This document shows, piece after piece, positions 26,428 to 34,789 of a stretch of DNA of 64,000 bases. Made by a program: the position numbers and the translations under genes. Source of the DNA: Paraburkholderia ginsengiterrae (GTDB lineage: Bacteria > Pseudomonadota > Gammaproteobacteria > Burkholderiales > Burkholderiaceae). The notes under the pieces were generated by a model. It searched no databases, was not told the DNA's origin, and worked only from the letters and a program-made list of their open reading frames with translations. Each line of letters begins with the position of its first letter. Position 1 is the first letter of the stretch. Where the stretch lies: assembly GCF_001645125.1 (NCBI RefSeq), contig NZ_LXKA01000110.1, positions 372,001-436,000 of the forward strand, in the 5' to 3' direction.

Positions 26428-27492
26428 TTAGCCCACCGCGACTCGGCGCAATACCGGGCGGCGCGTTGCTTCGACGAGTGCCGAATAGCCGTCCACGTAG
26501 TTCTGCGCCATCGTTTTCGAGCTGAAGCGGCGTTCGAACTGTGCGCGGATTTCGCTGCGCGACAATTCATCCAGGCGCTGCAGCGCGGCCACCGCGCCTT
26601 GCACATCCTCGACGATATAGCCTGTCACACCGTGATCGATCACTTCCGGCACCGAGCCGCGGTTGAACGCGATCACCGGCGTGCCGCATGCCATCGACTC
26701 GATCATCACGAGGCCAAACGGCTCCGACCAGTCGATCGGGAACAGCAACGCCTTGGCGCCGGAGAGGAATTCGGGCTTCTGCGCCTCGTTGATCTCGCCG
26801 ACAAATTCCACGTGCGCCTGCGACAGCAGCGGCTCGATTTCACGCTTGAAGTAGTCCTGGTCGACCTTGTCCACCTTGGCGGCGATCTTCAGCGGCAGAC
26901 CGCTTTGTGCAGCGATCTTGATAGCTGTATCGACGCGCTTTTCCGGACAGATGCGGCCAAGGAATGCCAGGTATTCCGGCTTCTTGTGCGTCTGCGGCGT
27001 GAGAAGCTGTTCCGGCAATCCGTGGTAAATCGTGTTGAGCCAGTTCGCCTGCGGCAACGGCTGGCGCTGCGAGTCGGAAATCGACACGACCGGTGCTTTG
27101 GAGAACGCGTCGAACACGGGTTGCAGTTCCGGCAAGTCGAGGCGCCCGTGCAGCGTCGTCACGAACGGGGTGTCCATCGTCGAGAAGAGTGGAAACGGCA
27201 GATAGTCGAGGTGGAAGTGCAGCACGTCGAACTCATGCGCGACCTTGCGCACTTTTTCCATCATCAGGACGTGCGGCGCCATCGCATCGCGCATCGTCGG
27301 ATCGAGGCGCAGCGAACGAGGCCAGCAGGCCTCGAGGTTCGCCGAGGTGACCGAGTCGCCGCTCGCAAACAGCGTGACGTCGTGGCCGAGGTCGACCAGC
27401 GCTTCGGTCAGATACGACACGACGCGTTCGGTGCCACCGTAGAGTTTCGGCGGGACAGCTTCGTACAACGGCGCAATTTGTGCGATACGCAT
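26428..27492 (-). CDS. Family 4 glycosyltransferase
   Basis: The 354-residue GT-B retaining glycosyltransferase has an N-terminal acceptor domain (MRIAQIAPLYEAVPPKLYGG, then TERVVSYLTEALVDLGHDV) and a C-terminal nucleotide-sugar domain. That domain contains YLAFLGRICPEKRVDTAIKI and the E-x7-E motif in SEPFGLVMIESMACGTPVIA. AGGAG lies seven bases before the ATG at 27492. Acceptor and donor are unknown. It is divergent from flhDC with a 713-base gap, so a direct role in motility is not implied. Confidence 0.9.
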   Translation of the reverse strand: MRIAQIAPLYEAVPPKLYGGTERVVSYLTEALVDLGHDVTLFASGDSVTSANLEACWPRSLRLDPTMRDAMAPHVLMMEKVRKVAHEFDVLHFHLDYLPFPLFSTMDTPFVTTLHGRLDLPELQPVFDAFSKAPVVSISDSQRQPLPQANWLNTIYHGLPEQLLTPQTHKKPEYLAFLGRICPEKRVDTAIKIAAQSGLPLKIAAKVDKVDQDYFKREIEPLLSQAHVEFVGEINEAQKPEFLSGAKALLFPIDWSEPFGLVMIESMACGTPVIAFNRGSVPEVIDHGVTGYIVEDVQGAVAALQRLDELSRSEIRAQFERRFSSKTMAQNYVDGYSALVEATRRPVLRRVAVG

Positions 27493-27825
27493 GCGTTTTC
27501 TCCTATGTGAGCGGCTTCGCACAACGGCGCTCGGTGAGAGCGAGGAGCGAATGCCTGTCGGACGGTTGGGCGCGGTAAGCCGCCGCCCGGAGGACTCCGA
27601 ACCTGCATCGGGTTATCCCTTATCGTCATTATCGAGATCGAACGTCCTAATTCGAGTTATTTTTCAAACGCTTAATGTTGTTACAGCGGGAAACATCGCG
27701 TGTTACAGGCTGTTTGAAGGGCAGGCCCACCAAACGGGCAAGGCGATCGGCCTGTGATTCAAACACCGTGCGGTATGTAGCAAGGCGCGGGCCAGCCCGG
27801 TGGAGGCGGCCATACACGAGGCGTG

Positions 27826-27853
27826 TTGCGTAGAAGTGAAAACGTCTTATAAT
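27826..27853 (+). promoter_or_regulatory. Candidate sigma-70 promoter of flhDC
   Basis: TTGCGT (27826-27831), a 16-base spacer and a perfect TATAAT (27848-27853) are present. If used, the flhD leader would be roughly 345 bases long. Confidence 0.5.
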
Positions 27854-28008
27854 TCTTTCTCACCGCTGGTAAGGTGCGGGCCACGACTCAAACAAACTCA
27901 CCGTTTGGTTCACTGCGGGCTCACAACCCCGCCGGCAGCGTGTTCAGCGCGCGGAAAGTTCGGTCTGCGCGCCTTCCCCAAGTTTCAATCAACCCGCTCC
28001 AACCCGCT

Positions 28009-28051
28009 CGTGTAGGAAAAATACCTACACGATTGACGGATTAATCCGTCA
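28009..28051. repeat. Two adjacent inverted repeats in the flhDC leader
   Basis: CGTGTAGG (28009-28016) pairs with CCTACACG (28024-28031) around AAAAATA. Two bases later lies an 18-base perfect palindrome, TGACGGATTAATCCGTCA (28034-28051). They could be operator sites or tandem RNA hairpins. Confidence 0.75.
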
Positions 28052-28205
28052 GCAAAGCTGGGTGTCTGTCCGATTTTCGTCCGCTCCCCCTTTCGACACA
28101 ATGCTGGCAAGACCAGAAACGAGCCGATTCGTGCGGTGTCAGTGCGCGCGTTCGAGCAAACGTTTTGCAAACGGCCTGACCAGCCAGATACACCCCGGGG
28201 GAATC

Positions 28206-28526
28206 ATGAGCGCGACAAGCGAGATGCTCAATGAGATAAGAGAAGTTAACCTGTCTTATCTCCTGCTAGCCCAGCGGCTGCTGCGCGAAGACAAGCCGAT
28301 GGGCATGTTTCGCATGGGGATTTCGGACCAGTTGGCCGACGTGCTCGCCAATCTGTCGTTGGCGCAGACCGTCAAGCTGGCGGCGTCCAACCAGGTGCTG
28401 TGCCGCTTCCGTTTTGACGACCATGCCGTGCTGTCCGCCCTCGCGGACAAAGGCAAATCGAGCGCCGTGGCTCAGGCGCACTCCGCGATCCTGATGGCAA
28501 GCCAGCCAGTCGAGCACGTCGGCTGA
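28206..28526 (+). CDS. flhD: Flagellar transcriptional activator subunit FlhD
   Basis: FlhD forms the FlhD4C2 activator of class II flagellar operons. The 106-residue product contains MLNEIREVNLSYLLLAQRLL and MFRMGISDQLADVLANLSLA followed by LAASNQVLCRFRFDDHAVL, typical of the helical FlhD dimer with its conserved Cys in NQVLCRF. I chose the ATG at 28206 as the family-standard start. flhC follows 51 bases later. Confidence 0.96.
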   Translation: MSATSEMLNEIREVNLSYLLLAQRLLREDKPMGMFRMGISDQLADVLANLSLAQTVKLAASNQVLCRFRFDDHAVLSALADKGKSSAVAQAHSAILMASQPVEHVG

Positions 28527-28577
28527 TGGTGCGCCGTATCGACAAACGGGCGATCGGGACAGGGGAAACGCAAACGG

Positions 28578-29138
28578 ATGGCCAGTAAGAGTGTTGTGCT
28601 CGAAGTCAGGGAAATCACCCTGGCCATAGAACTGATCGAACTTGGCGCGCGTTTGCAATTGCTGGAAGCGGAAACCAGTCTGTCGCGCGACCGGCTCATC
28701 AAGCTATACAAGGAACTGAAAGGGGTGTCGCCCCCCAAGGGCATGCTGCCGTTTTCGACCGACTGGTTCATGACCTGGCAGCCGAATTTTCACTCCTCGC
28801 TGTTCTATAACATCTACCGTTTCATGGCCGGCCACGGCCGCTGCCTGACGATCCAGTCGATCGTGAAGAGCTACCGGCTCTATCTGGAACATGTCCAGTT
28901 GCACGAGGACGAGCCCGTGCTCAGTCTGACGCGTGCGTGGACGCTAGTGCGTTTCTTCGACTCCGGAATGCTGCAAATGACCGCCTGCCGCCGCTGCGGA
29001 GGTCATTTTGTCGCGCATGCGCACGATCCGCAGCATGCGTTCGTGTGCGGGCTGTGCCAGCCGCCTTCGCGCGCCGGTAAGACAAAGAAAGTCGCCGACG
29101 CCCGCGCCCGCGAGAGCCTCGCCGCCCTCGAAGCCTGA
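28578..29138 (+). CDS. flhC: Flagellar transcriptional activator subunit FlhC
   Basis: FlhC provides DNA-binding and zinc-site functions of the FlhDC complex. The 186-residue product has the expected core ([40 protein letters not shown]) and four cysteines in CRRCGG...CGLCQPP that make the zinc site. It is co-transcribed with flhD. The 224-base gap to motA holds a sigma-28 promoter, so motA can be expressed later than flhDC. Confidence 0.97.
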   Translation: MASKSVVLEVREITLAIELIELGARLQLLEAETSLSRDRLIKLYKELKGVSPPKGMLPFSTDWFMTWQPNFHSSLFYNIYRFMAGHGRCLTIQSIVKSYRLYLEHVQLHEDEPVLSLTRAWTLVRFFDSGMLQMTACRRCGGHFVAHAHDPQHAFVCGLCQPPSRAGKTKKVADARARESLAALEA

Positions 29139-29253
29139 TCCGGCCGGCCGCAGCCGGCGCGCGGCGGGCTCCTCGCGAGTCTGTGTTGCCCGTCCGGCGG
29201 GCCTCCGGCGCGCCCGCCCGGTCGCCGGCCCATACCGGATTCGCCACTCCCGT

Positions 29254-29323
29254 ATCTGGTTTACACCGCCGCTGCGCGCCGCATTTCCGCCAAAGTTTTC
29301 CTTTTCGTTGCCGTAAACCAGAT
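29254..29323. repeat. 11-base inverted repeat flanking the motA promoter
   Basis: ATCTGGTTTAC (29254-29264) is the exact reverse complement of GTAAACCAGAT (29313-29323). The right arm overlaps the -10 of the motA sigma-28 promoter. Confidence 0.7.
29291..29317 (+). promoter_or_regulatory. Sigma-28 (FliA) promoter of the motA-che operon
   Basis: CAAAGTTT-N11-GCCGTAAA matches the sigma-28 consensus TAAAGTTT-N11-GCCGATAA at 13 of 16 positions with exact spacing, 46 bases before the motA start codon. Confidence 0.82.
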
Positions 29324-29362
29324 TAACGACGGTCACCGTCGCTTCTTTGTGAGGGCTCGGCA

Positions 29363-30223
29363 GTGTTGATTTTCGTGGGAACACTCGTGACGATTTTGTC
29401 CGTTTTCGGCGGTTATGCGCTGGAAGGCGGCCATCTTGGCGCGCTGTTGCAGCCGGTTGAAGTGCTGATGATCGCCGGCGCGGGCGTCGGCGCGTTCATC
29501 CTCGGCAACGGAATGAAGACGATCAAGGCAACGCTGCGCGTCATTCCAACCCTCTTCAAAGGGGCCAAATACAACAAGGACGTCTATATGGAGCTGATGG
29601 CGCTCCTCTACGTCCTGCTGGCCAAGGCGCGCAAGGAAGGCACGCTGACGCTGGAAGCCGACATCGACGATCCGTCGAAAAGTCCGATCTTCACCCAGTA
29701 CCCGAAGATTCTCGCCGACCATCACATCATCGAATTCCTGACCGACTACCTGCGGCTCATGGTGGGCGGCAACATGAATGCGTTCGAGATCGAAAGCCTG
29801 ATGGACGAGGAAATCGAAACGCATCACCAGGAAGGCGAGGGGCCTGCCCATGCCCTGAACAAGGTGGGCGACGCGATGCCGGCGTTCGGTATCGTCGCCG
29901 CGGTGATGGGCGTGGTGCACACCATGGCCTCCGCCGACAAGCCGCCCGCGGTGCTCGGCGAGATGATCGCCCAGGCGCTGGTCGGCACCTTCCTCGGCAT
30001 TCTGCTTTCGTACGGGCTGATCGGACCGCTCGCGAGCGTCGCCGAACAGCGCGTGACCGAATCGACCAAGATGTTCCAGTGCATCAAGGTGACGATTCTG
30101 GCGAGCCTGAACGGTTACGCGCCGGCGATTGCCGTCGAGTTCGGCCGCAAGGTGCTCTTCTCGACCGAACGCCCGTCGTTCGCCGAGCTGGAAGAGCACG
30201 TGCGCCGCGTCAAGGCCAAGTAA
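29363..30223 (+). CDS. motA: Flagellar motor stator protein MotA
   Basis: MotA is the proton-channel stator subunit in the inner membrane. The 286-residue product has four membrane helices (GGYALEGGHLGALLQPVEVL at the first, and VGDAMPAFGIVAAVMGVVHT with the pore Pro and the third/fourth helices). The cytoplasmic loop has the charged torque residues (conserved Arg and Glu in the YPKILADHHIIEFLTDYLRL/MDEEIETHHQEGE area). The start codon is GTG at 29363 (GTG TTG ATT), matching MLIF in enteric MotA. motB follows after 21 bases. Confidence 0.97.
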   Translation: MLIFVGTLVTILSVFGGYALEGGHLGALLQPVEVLMIAGAGVGAFILGNGMKTIKATLRVIPTLFKGAKYNKDVYMELMALLYVLLAKARKEGTLTLEADIDDPSKSPIFTQYPKILADHHIIEFLTDYLRLMVGGNMNAFEIESLMDEEIETHHQEGEGPAHALNKVGDAMPAFGIVAAVMGVVHTMASADKPPAVLGEMIAQALVGTFLGILLSYGLIGPLASVAEQRVTESTKMFQCIKVTILASLNGYAPAIAVEFGRKVLFSTERPSFAELEEHVRRVKAK

Positions 30224-30244
30224 AGGGCGCCGGGAACCGAACCG

Positions 30245-31252
30245 ATGAGTAAGGACAAAGATCGCGCCATTGTCGTCAAGCGCTCCGCGCCCAAGAAGTC
30301 CGGGCATCACGGCGGCGCGTGGAAGCTTGCTTACGCGGACTTCATGACCGCGATGATGGCGTTCTTCCTGCTGATGTGGCTGCTGAGCTCGGCCTCCACC
30401 GTGCAGCTGAAGGGCATTGCCGACTACTTCAACCAGCCGTTGAAGATCACGCTGTGGGGCGGCGACCGCAGCGCCGAGGACTCGAGCATTCTGAAGGGCG
30501 GCGGCCGCGACATCTCGACCGACGCGCAGGGCATCACGCGCTCCACCGACGGCTCGAACAGCCGTGCCGAACGCACCGCCTCGCGCAACAACGAAGACGC
30601 GGTGAAGCAGTTGCAAGGCGAGCTGGAGCGGCGCGAGCAGGTCCGCCTGCACGATCTGCAGGTCAAGCTGATGGCGGCCATCGAAGCGAATCCGGTGCTG
30701 CGCCAGTTCAAGCAGCAGATCCGCATCGATTCGACGCTGACCGGCTTGCGCATTGAAATCGTCGACTCGCAGAAGCGGCCCATGTTCGCGACCGCGAAAG
30801 ACCAGGTCGAACCGTACATGCGCGACATCCTGCGCGAAATCGGTCATACGCTGAACGACGTGCCGAACCGCATCATCGTGCAGGGCCACACCGACGCCGT
30901 GCAGTACGCGGGCGGGGAGAAGGGCTACAGCAACTGGGAGCTGTCCGCGGACCGCGCCAATGCGTCGCGCCGCGAGCTGATCAGCGGCGGCATGGACGAA
31001 TCGAAGGTGATGCGTGTGCTCGGCCTCGCCTCGACGCAGAACCTGAACAAGGCGGATCCGCTGGATCCGGAGAACCGCCGTATCAGCATCATCGTGCTGA
31101 ACAAGAAGTCGGAGGACGCGCTGAATCACGACGACTCCACCACGACGACCTTGTCGGACGACGCGGCCGGCTCCAAGCCATTGCTGCAAAAGATTGCGCA
31201 ACCGGTGACGGTTGCACCGAAGTTGCCGGCGGCAGTGCCGGCGGCCCAGTAA
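30245..31252 (+). CDS. motB: Flagellar motor stator protein MotB
   Basis: MotB is the peptidoglycan-anchored stator subunit. The 335-residue product has a short basic N-terminus, one membrane helix carrying the proton-binding Asp (AYADFMTAMMAFFLLMWLLS), a periplasmic plug/linker, and an OmpA-like peptidoglycan domain containing RIIVQGHTDAVQYAGGEKGY and NWELSADRANASRRELI. The C-terminal tail is Pro/Ala-rich. Confidence 0.97.
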   Translation: MSKDKDRAIVVKRSAPKKSGHHGGAWKLAYADFMTAMMAFFLLMWLLSSASTVQLKGIADYFNQPLKITLWGGDRSAEDSSILKGGGRDISTDAQGITRSTDGSNSRAERTASRNNEDAVKQLQGELERREQVRLHDLQVKLMAAIEANPVLRQFKQQIRIDSTLTGLRIEIVDSQKRPMFATAKDQVEPYMRDILREIGHTLNDVPNRIIVQGHTDAVQYAGGEKGYSNWELSADRANASRRELISGGMDESKVMRVLGLASTQNLNKADPLDPENRRISIIVLNKKSEDALNHDDSTTTTLSDDAAGSKPLLQKIAQPVTVAPKLPAAVPAAQ

Positions 31253-31336
31253 CAAACAGCGATCGCCGTGCTGGTTCACGCGCCCCGCCGGCGCGGACCG
31301 CGCGGCGATCCATCGCGTAAGTGCAGTGAGGTTTTC

Positions 31337-31714
31337 ATGATCAGGCACATCCTGGCAATCGACGATTCGGCATCGATGCGGCAGATTCTCGCCGCGACGC
31401 TGACGACGGCCGGCTATGAGGTGACGCTCGCGGCGGACGGCAACGAAGGGCTCGAAAACGCGCTCGCCATGTCGTTCGACCTCGTGCTCACCGACCAGCA
31501 CATGCCAGGCAAGACGGGCCTCGATCTGATCGCCGCGCTGCGCGGCAACCCGGCCTACCAGAGCACGCCCATCCTCGTCCTCACGACGGAATCGGGCGAG
31601 CCGTTCAAGGAAGCGGCACGGGCCGCGGGCGCGACCGGCTGGATCGAAAAGCCGCTCGACCCCGACATGCTGACCGAACTGGTGGCGGCATTGGCCGAAC
31701 CCGATGACGCGTAA
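31337..31714 (+). CDS. Single-domain response regulator (CheY-like), between motB and cheA
   Basis: The 125-residue receiver domain has acidic residues D9-D10, phospho-acceptor D53 in VLTDQHMPGKTGLDLI, the Thr in LVLTTESG and the Lys in WIEKPLDP. It is a second CheY-type protein in the operon, clearly different from the canonical CheY encoded at 39768. It could be a phosphate sink or act on another target. I chose the ATG at 31337; the open frame upstream is not receiver sequence. Confidence 0.93.
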   Translation: MIRHILAIDDSASMRQILAATLTTAGYEVTLAADGNEGLENALAMSFDLVLTDQHMPGKTGLDLIAALRGNPAYQSTPILVLTTESGEPFKEAARAAGATGWIEKPLDPDMLTELVAALAEPDDA

Positions 31715-31804
31715 GCACCACCCATAGACCACAAGTTATAGAAGCTCTCGACGCGGCGGCAAGGCAGCCCAAGCCTAGACAGGAACTCTCGCGGTGACCC
31801 AGGC

Positions 31805-34147
31805 ATGACACTCGACATCACTCAGTTCTATCAGACGTTCTTCGACGAAGCGGACGAACTGCTCGCGCAGATGGAGCAGTTGCTGCTCAATCTCGACATC
31901 GCACACCCGGACCCCGAAGATCTCGCGGCGATTTTCCGCGCGGCGCATTCCATCAAGGGCGGTGCGGCGACCTTCGGCTTTACCGCGCTGACGGAAACGA
32001 CACACATTCTCGAATCGCTGCTGGACCGCGCGCGCAATAACGAACTCGTGCTGCGCAAGGACATGATCGACACGTTCCTCGAAACCAAGGACGTGTTGTC
32101 CGGCCAGCTCGCCGACTACCGCGCGAGCGCGGAGCCGGATGCGGCGGTCGCTCGCGCGATCTGCGCGAAGCTCGAACGGCTGCACGCCGAGAGCAGCGAG
32201 GGCGGCGCGCCGGCCGCGAGCGCGGCAGCGGTTGAAACACAGGCAACGCAGGCAGTACATGCTGCACAGGGAGGCACCCCGCCGGAGCACGTCGTCGAAC
32301 AGGCGGTGCAGGCGGCGGGCGAATGGATTGACGGCGAGCCGGCACAGACCGGGCAAGCCGCGGGGGCGGACGGCGGTCAGGACGACGGCGCCGGTCCCCA
32401 TCTGAAAATTACGCTACGGGGCGTTGGTGAGAAGGACCAGGAACTGCTGGCCGAAGAGCTCGGCAACCTGGGCAACATCGTCGGGCAGGTCAAGAGCGGC
32501 GGCGATCTGACGCTGTGGCTCGCGACCGATGTAACCGCCGACGACATCATCGCCGTGTGCTGTTTCGTGATCGACGAAAGTCAGATCTCGGTCGGCCGCG
32601 GCACCGCACCGGCGGTCGAGACGCAGCAAGGCGAACCTGGAACGCCTGCCGCTGCCGCCTCGTCCCCGGCGCAAGCAGTACCGGCCAGTCAGGCGGGACA
32701 GGGGGCACTGGCAGCATCGTCGGCACGGGCGGCCGACACCGCTGCACCCGCTTCCACGGCCACGCACGGCCTGTTCGACGCACCGGCTGCGGCTCAACAA
32801 CCTGCTGCAACTCAGCCCGCGGCTCCGGCCGCGGCGGCGAGCAGCGCGCCGGCGGCCAGTCAGGCGAGCGCATCCAGTACGTCCAGCGCAGCCGCACCGG
32901 CCACACAGACAGATTCGGACCGCCAGGCCGCGCGTCCGGCAGCGGCAGCCGGCGGCGCGGAAGGCAGCTCGATTCGCGTCGGCGTCGAAAAGGTCGATCA
33001 ACTGATCAATCTGGTCGGCGAACTGGTCATCACGCAAGCCATGCTCGCGGAGACCACCAGCACGTTCGATCCGGCGCTGCACGACCGGCTCTTCAACGGC
33101 ATGGCGCAGCTCGAGCGCAACGCGCGCGACCTGCAGGAAGCGGTGATGTCGATTCGCATGATGCCGATGGATTACGTGTTCAGCCGCTTCCCGCGTCTGG
33201 TGCGCGATCTGGCGGCGAAACTCGGCAAGGAAGTGGAGCTCGTCACCTTCGGTCAGGCGACCGAACTCGACAAGAGCCTGATCGAGCGGATCATCGATCC
33301 GTTGACGCACCTCGTGCGCAACAGTCTCGACCACGGTATCGAAACCGTGGAAGCGCGGCGCGCGGCGGGCAAGGATTCGACCGGCCAGCTGGTGCTGTCC
33401 GCGGCACACCACGGCGGCAACATCGTCATCGAAGTGAGCGACGACGGCGCCGGCCTGCGCCGCGACAAGATTCTCGCGAAGGCGGCCAAGCAGGGCATGC
33501 AGGTCAGCGACACGATGTCCGACGAAGAAGTCTGGAACCTGATCTTCCTGCCGGGCTTCTCGACGGCCGAGCAGGTCACGGACGTGTCGGGCCGTGGTGT
33601 CGGCATGGACGTGGTGAAGCGCAACATCCAGTCGATGGGTGGTCACGTGGAAATCACCTCGCACGCCGGCAAGGGCAGCACCACGCGCATCGTCCTGCCG
33701 CTCACGCTGGCGATTCTGGACGGCATGTCGGTCAAGGTCGGCAACGAGATCTTCATTCTGCCGCTGAACTTCGTGATGGAGTCGCTGCAGCCGCAAGCCG
33801 ACGACATCTACACGGTCGCCAACGGCGAGCGTGTGGTGCGGGTGCGCGGCGAGTATCTGCCGCTCGTGGCGTTGCACGAAGTGTTCAACGTCGACGAAGC
33901 GAAGCAGGAGCCGACGCAGGGCATCGTCACCATCATGCAGACCGAGGGGCGCCGCTTCGCCATGCTGATCGACGAACTGGTCGGCCAGCAGCAGGTGGTG
34001 GTGAAGAATCTGGAAACGAACTACCGCAAGGTTCACGGCATTTCCGCGGCGACCATTCTCGGCGACGGCAGCGTCGCGCTGATCGTGGACGTGGCGGCGC
34101 TGAACCGCGAAACGCGCCACGCGCATGGCGCAATGAGCCTCGCATGA
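31805..34147 (+). CDS. cheA: Chemotaxis histidine kinase CheA
   Basis: The 780-residue cytoplasmic kinase is the signalling core of chemoreceptor arrays. The HPt domain carries the phosphorylated H48 (FRAAHSIKGGAATFG). A P2-like CheY/CheB-binding domain lies around LKITLRGVGEKDQELLAEEL. Long Ala/Gln/Ser-rich linkers flank it and explain the length above the enteric 650. The dimerisation domain starts near residue 392 (VDQLINLVGELVITQAML), the ATP-binding domain near residue 498 (LTHLVRNSLDHGIE, DDGAGL, GRGVGMDVVKRN), and the CheW-like regulatory domain near residue 640. cheW follows. Confidence 0.97.
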   Translation: MTLDITQFYQTFFDEADELLAQMEQLLLNLDIAHPDPEDLAAIFRAAHSIKGGAATFGFTALTETTHILESLLDRARNNELVLRKDMIDTFLETKDVLSGQLADYRASAEPDAAVARAICAKLERLHAESSEGGAPAASAAAVETQATQAVHAAQGGTPPEHVVEQAVQAAGEWIDGEPAQTGQAAGADGGQDDGAGPHLKITLRGVGEKDQELLAEELGNLGNIVGQVKSGGDLTLWLATDVTADDIIAVCCFVIDESQISVGRGTAPAVETQQGEPGTPAAAASSPAQAVPASQAGQGALAASSARAADTAAPASTATHGLFDAPAAAQQPAATQPAAPAAAASSAPAASQASASSTSSAAAPATQTDSDRQAARPAAAAGGAEGSSIRVGVEKVDQLINLVGELVITQAMLAETTSTFDPALHDRLFNGMAQLERNARDLQEAVMSIRMMPMDYVFSRFPRLVRDLAAKLGKEVELVTFGQATELDKSLIERIIDPLTHLVRNSLDHGIETVEARRAAGKDSTGQLVLSAAHHGGNIVIEVSDDGAGLRRDKILAKAAKQGMQVSDTMSDEEVWNLIFLPGFSTAEQVTDVSGRGVGMDVVKRNIQSMGGHVEITSHAGKGSTTRIVLPLTLAILDGMSVKVGNEIFILPLNFVMESLQPQADDIYTVANGERVVRVRGEYLPLVALHEVFNVDEAKQEPTQGIVTIMQTEGRRFAMLIDELVGQQQVVVKNLETNYRKVHGISAATILGDGSVALIVDVAALNRETRHAHGAMSLA

Positions 34148-34210
34148 AGTCAGTCAAATCCGGCGGCACTCTTACTCAACTTATTTCATCCCAACCATTT
34201 GGGGGCTAAC

Positions 34211-34747
34211 GTGGCAGAAGTCCAATCCATCAATTCGAGCGTCGCCAACGCGAACGGTACGAATGGCCGCCGCGCCTCGCAGCAGGCTGACGCCGGCGGT
34301 CAGGAGTTCCTGGTCTTCACGCTCGGCGCGGAAGAGTACGGCATCGACATTCTGAAGGTGCAGGAAATCCGCGGCTACGACAACGTGACGCGTATCGCCA
34401 ATGCGCCCGAGTTCATCAAGGGCGTGATCAACCTGCGCGGCATCATCGTGCCGATCGTGGACATGCGCATCAAGTTTCATCTGGGCCGTGTCGAGTACGA
34501 CCATCAGACCGTCGTGATCATCCTGAACGTCGCGCACCGCGTGGTCGGGATGGTGGTGGACGGCGTCTCGGACGTGCTGACGCTCGCCACCGATCAGATC
34601 ATGCCGGCACCCGAATTCGGCGCCACGCTGACGACCGAGTACCTCACGGGTCTGGGCACGGTCGACGGCCGCATGCTGATCCTCATGGACATCGAGAAGC
34701 TGATGACCAGCCGCGAAATGGCGTTGATCGAAACGCTCGGCGTCTAA
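34211..34747 (+). CDS. cheW: Chemotaxis adaptor CheW
   Basis: CheW couples CheA to chemoreceptors. The 178-residue product has a variable Ser/Asn-rich N-terminus and the beta-barrel CheW domain ([55 protein letters not shown]). The start is likely GTG at 34211 with GGGGG five bases upstream; a TTG four codons earlier is also open. The gene is inside the cheA-mcp operon. Confidence 0.96.
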   Translation: MAEVQSINSSVANANGTNGRRASQQADAGGQEFLVFTLGAEEYGIDILKVQEIRGYDNVTRIANAPEFIKGVINLRGIIVPIVDMRIKFHLGRVEYDHQTVVIILNVAHRVVGMVVDGVSDVLTLATDQIMPAPEFGATLTTEYLTGLGTVDGRMLILMDIEKLMTSREMALIETLGV

Positions 34748-34789
34748 CGGCCGCCGCCTTCACGAACGATTGGGACAGGGAGCATCGAG

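Larger units (their letters stand above)
27493..28205. promoter_or_regulatory. Long regulatory region and leader upstream of flhDC
   Basis: This 713-base gene-free stretch holds the divergent GT4 promoter and the flhDC control region. It includes a sigma-70-like promoter at 27826-27853 and two inverted repeats at 28009-28051. In enteric bacteria flhDC leaders integrate many regulators, so a long untranslated region here fits that role. Confidence 0.6.

Noticed and set aside
27501-27757. Plus-strand frame of about 85 codons between the GT4 gene and flhD
   Set aside because: It begins inside the GT4 ribosome-binding region, has no ribosome site of its own and shows no family pattern; the region is better read as regulatory.
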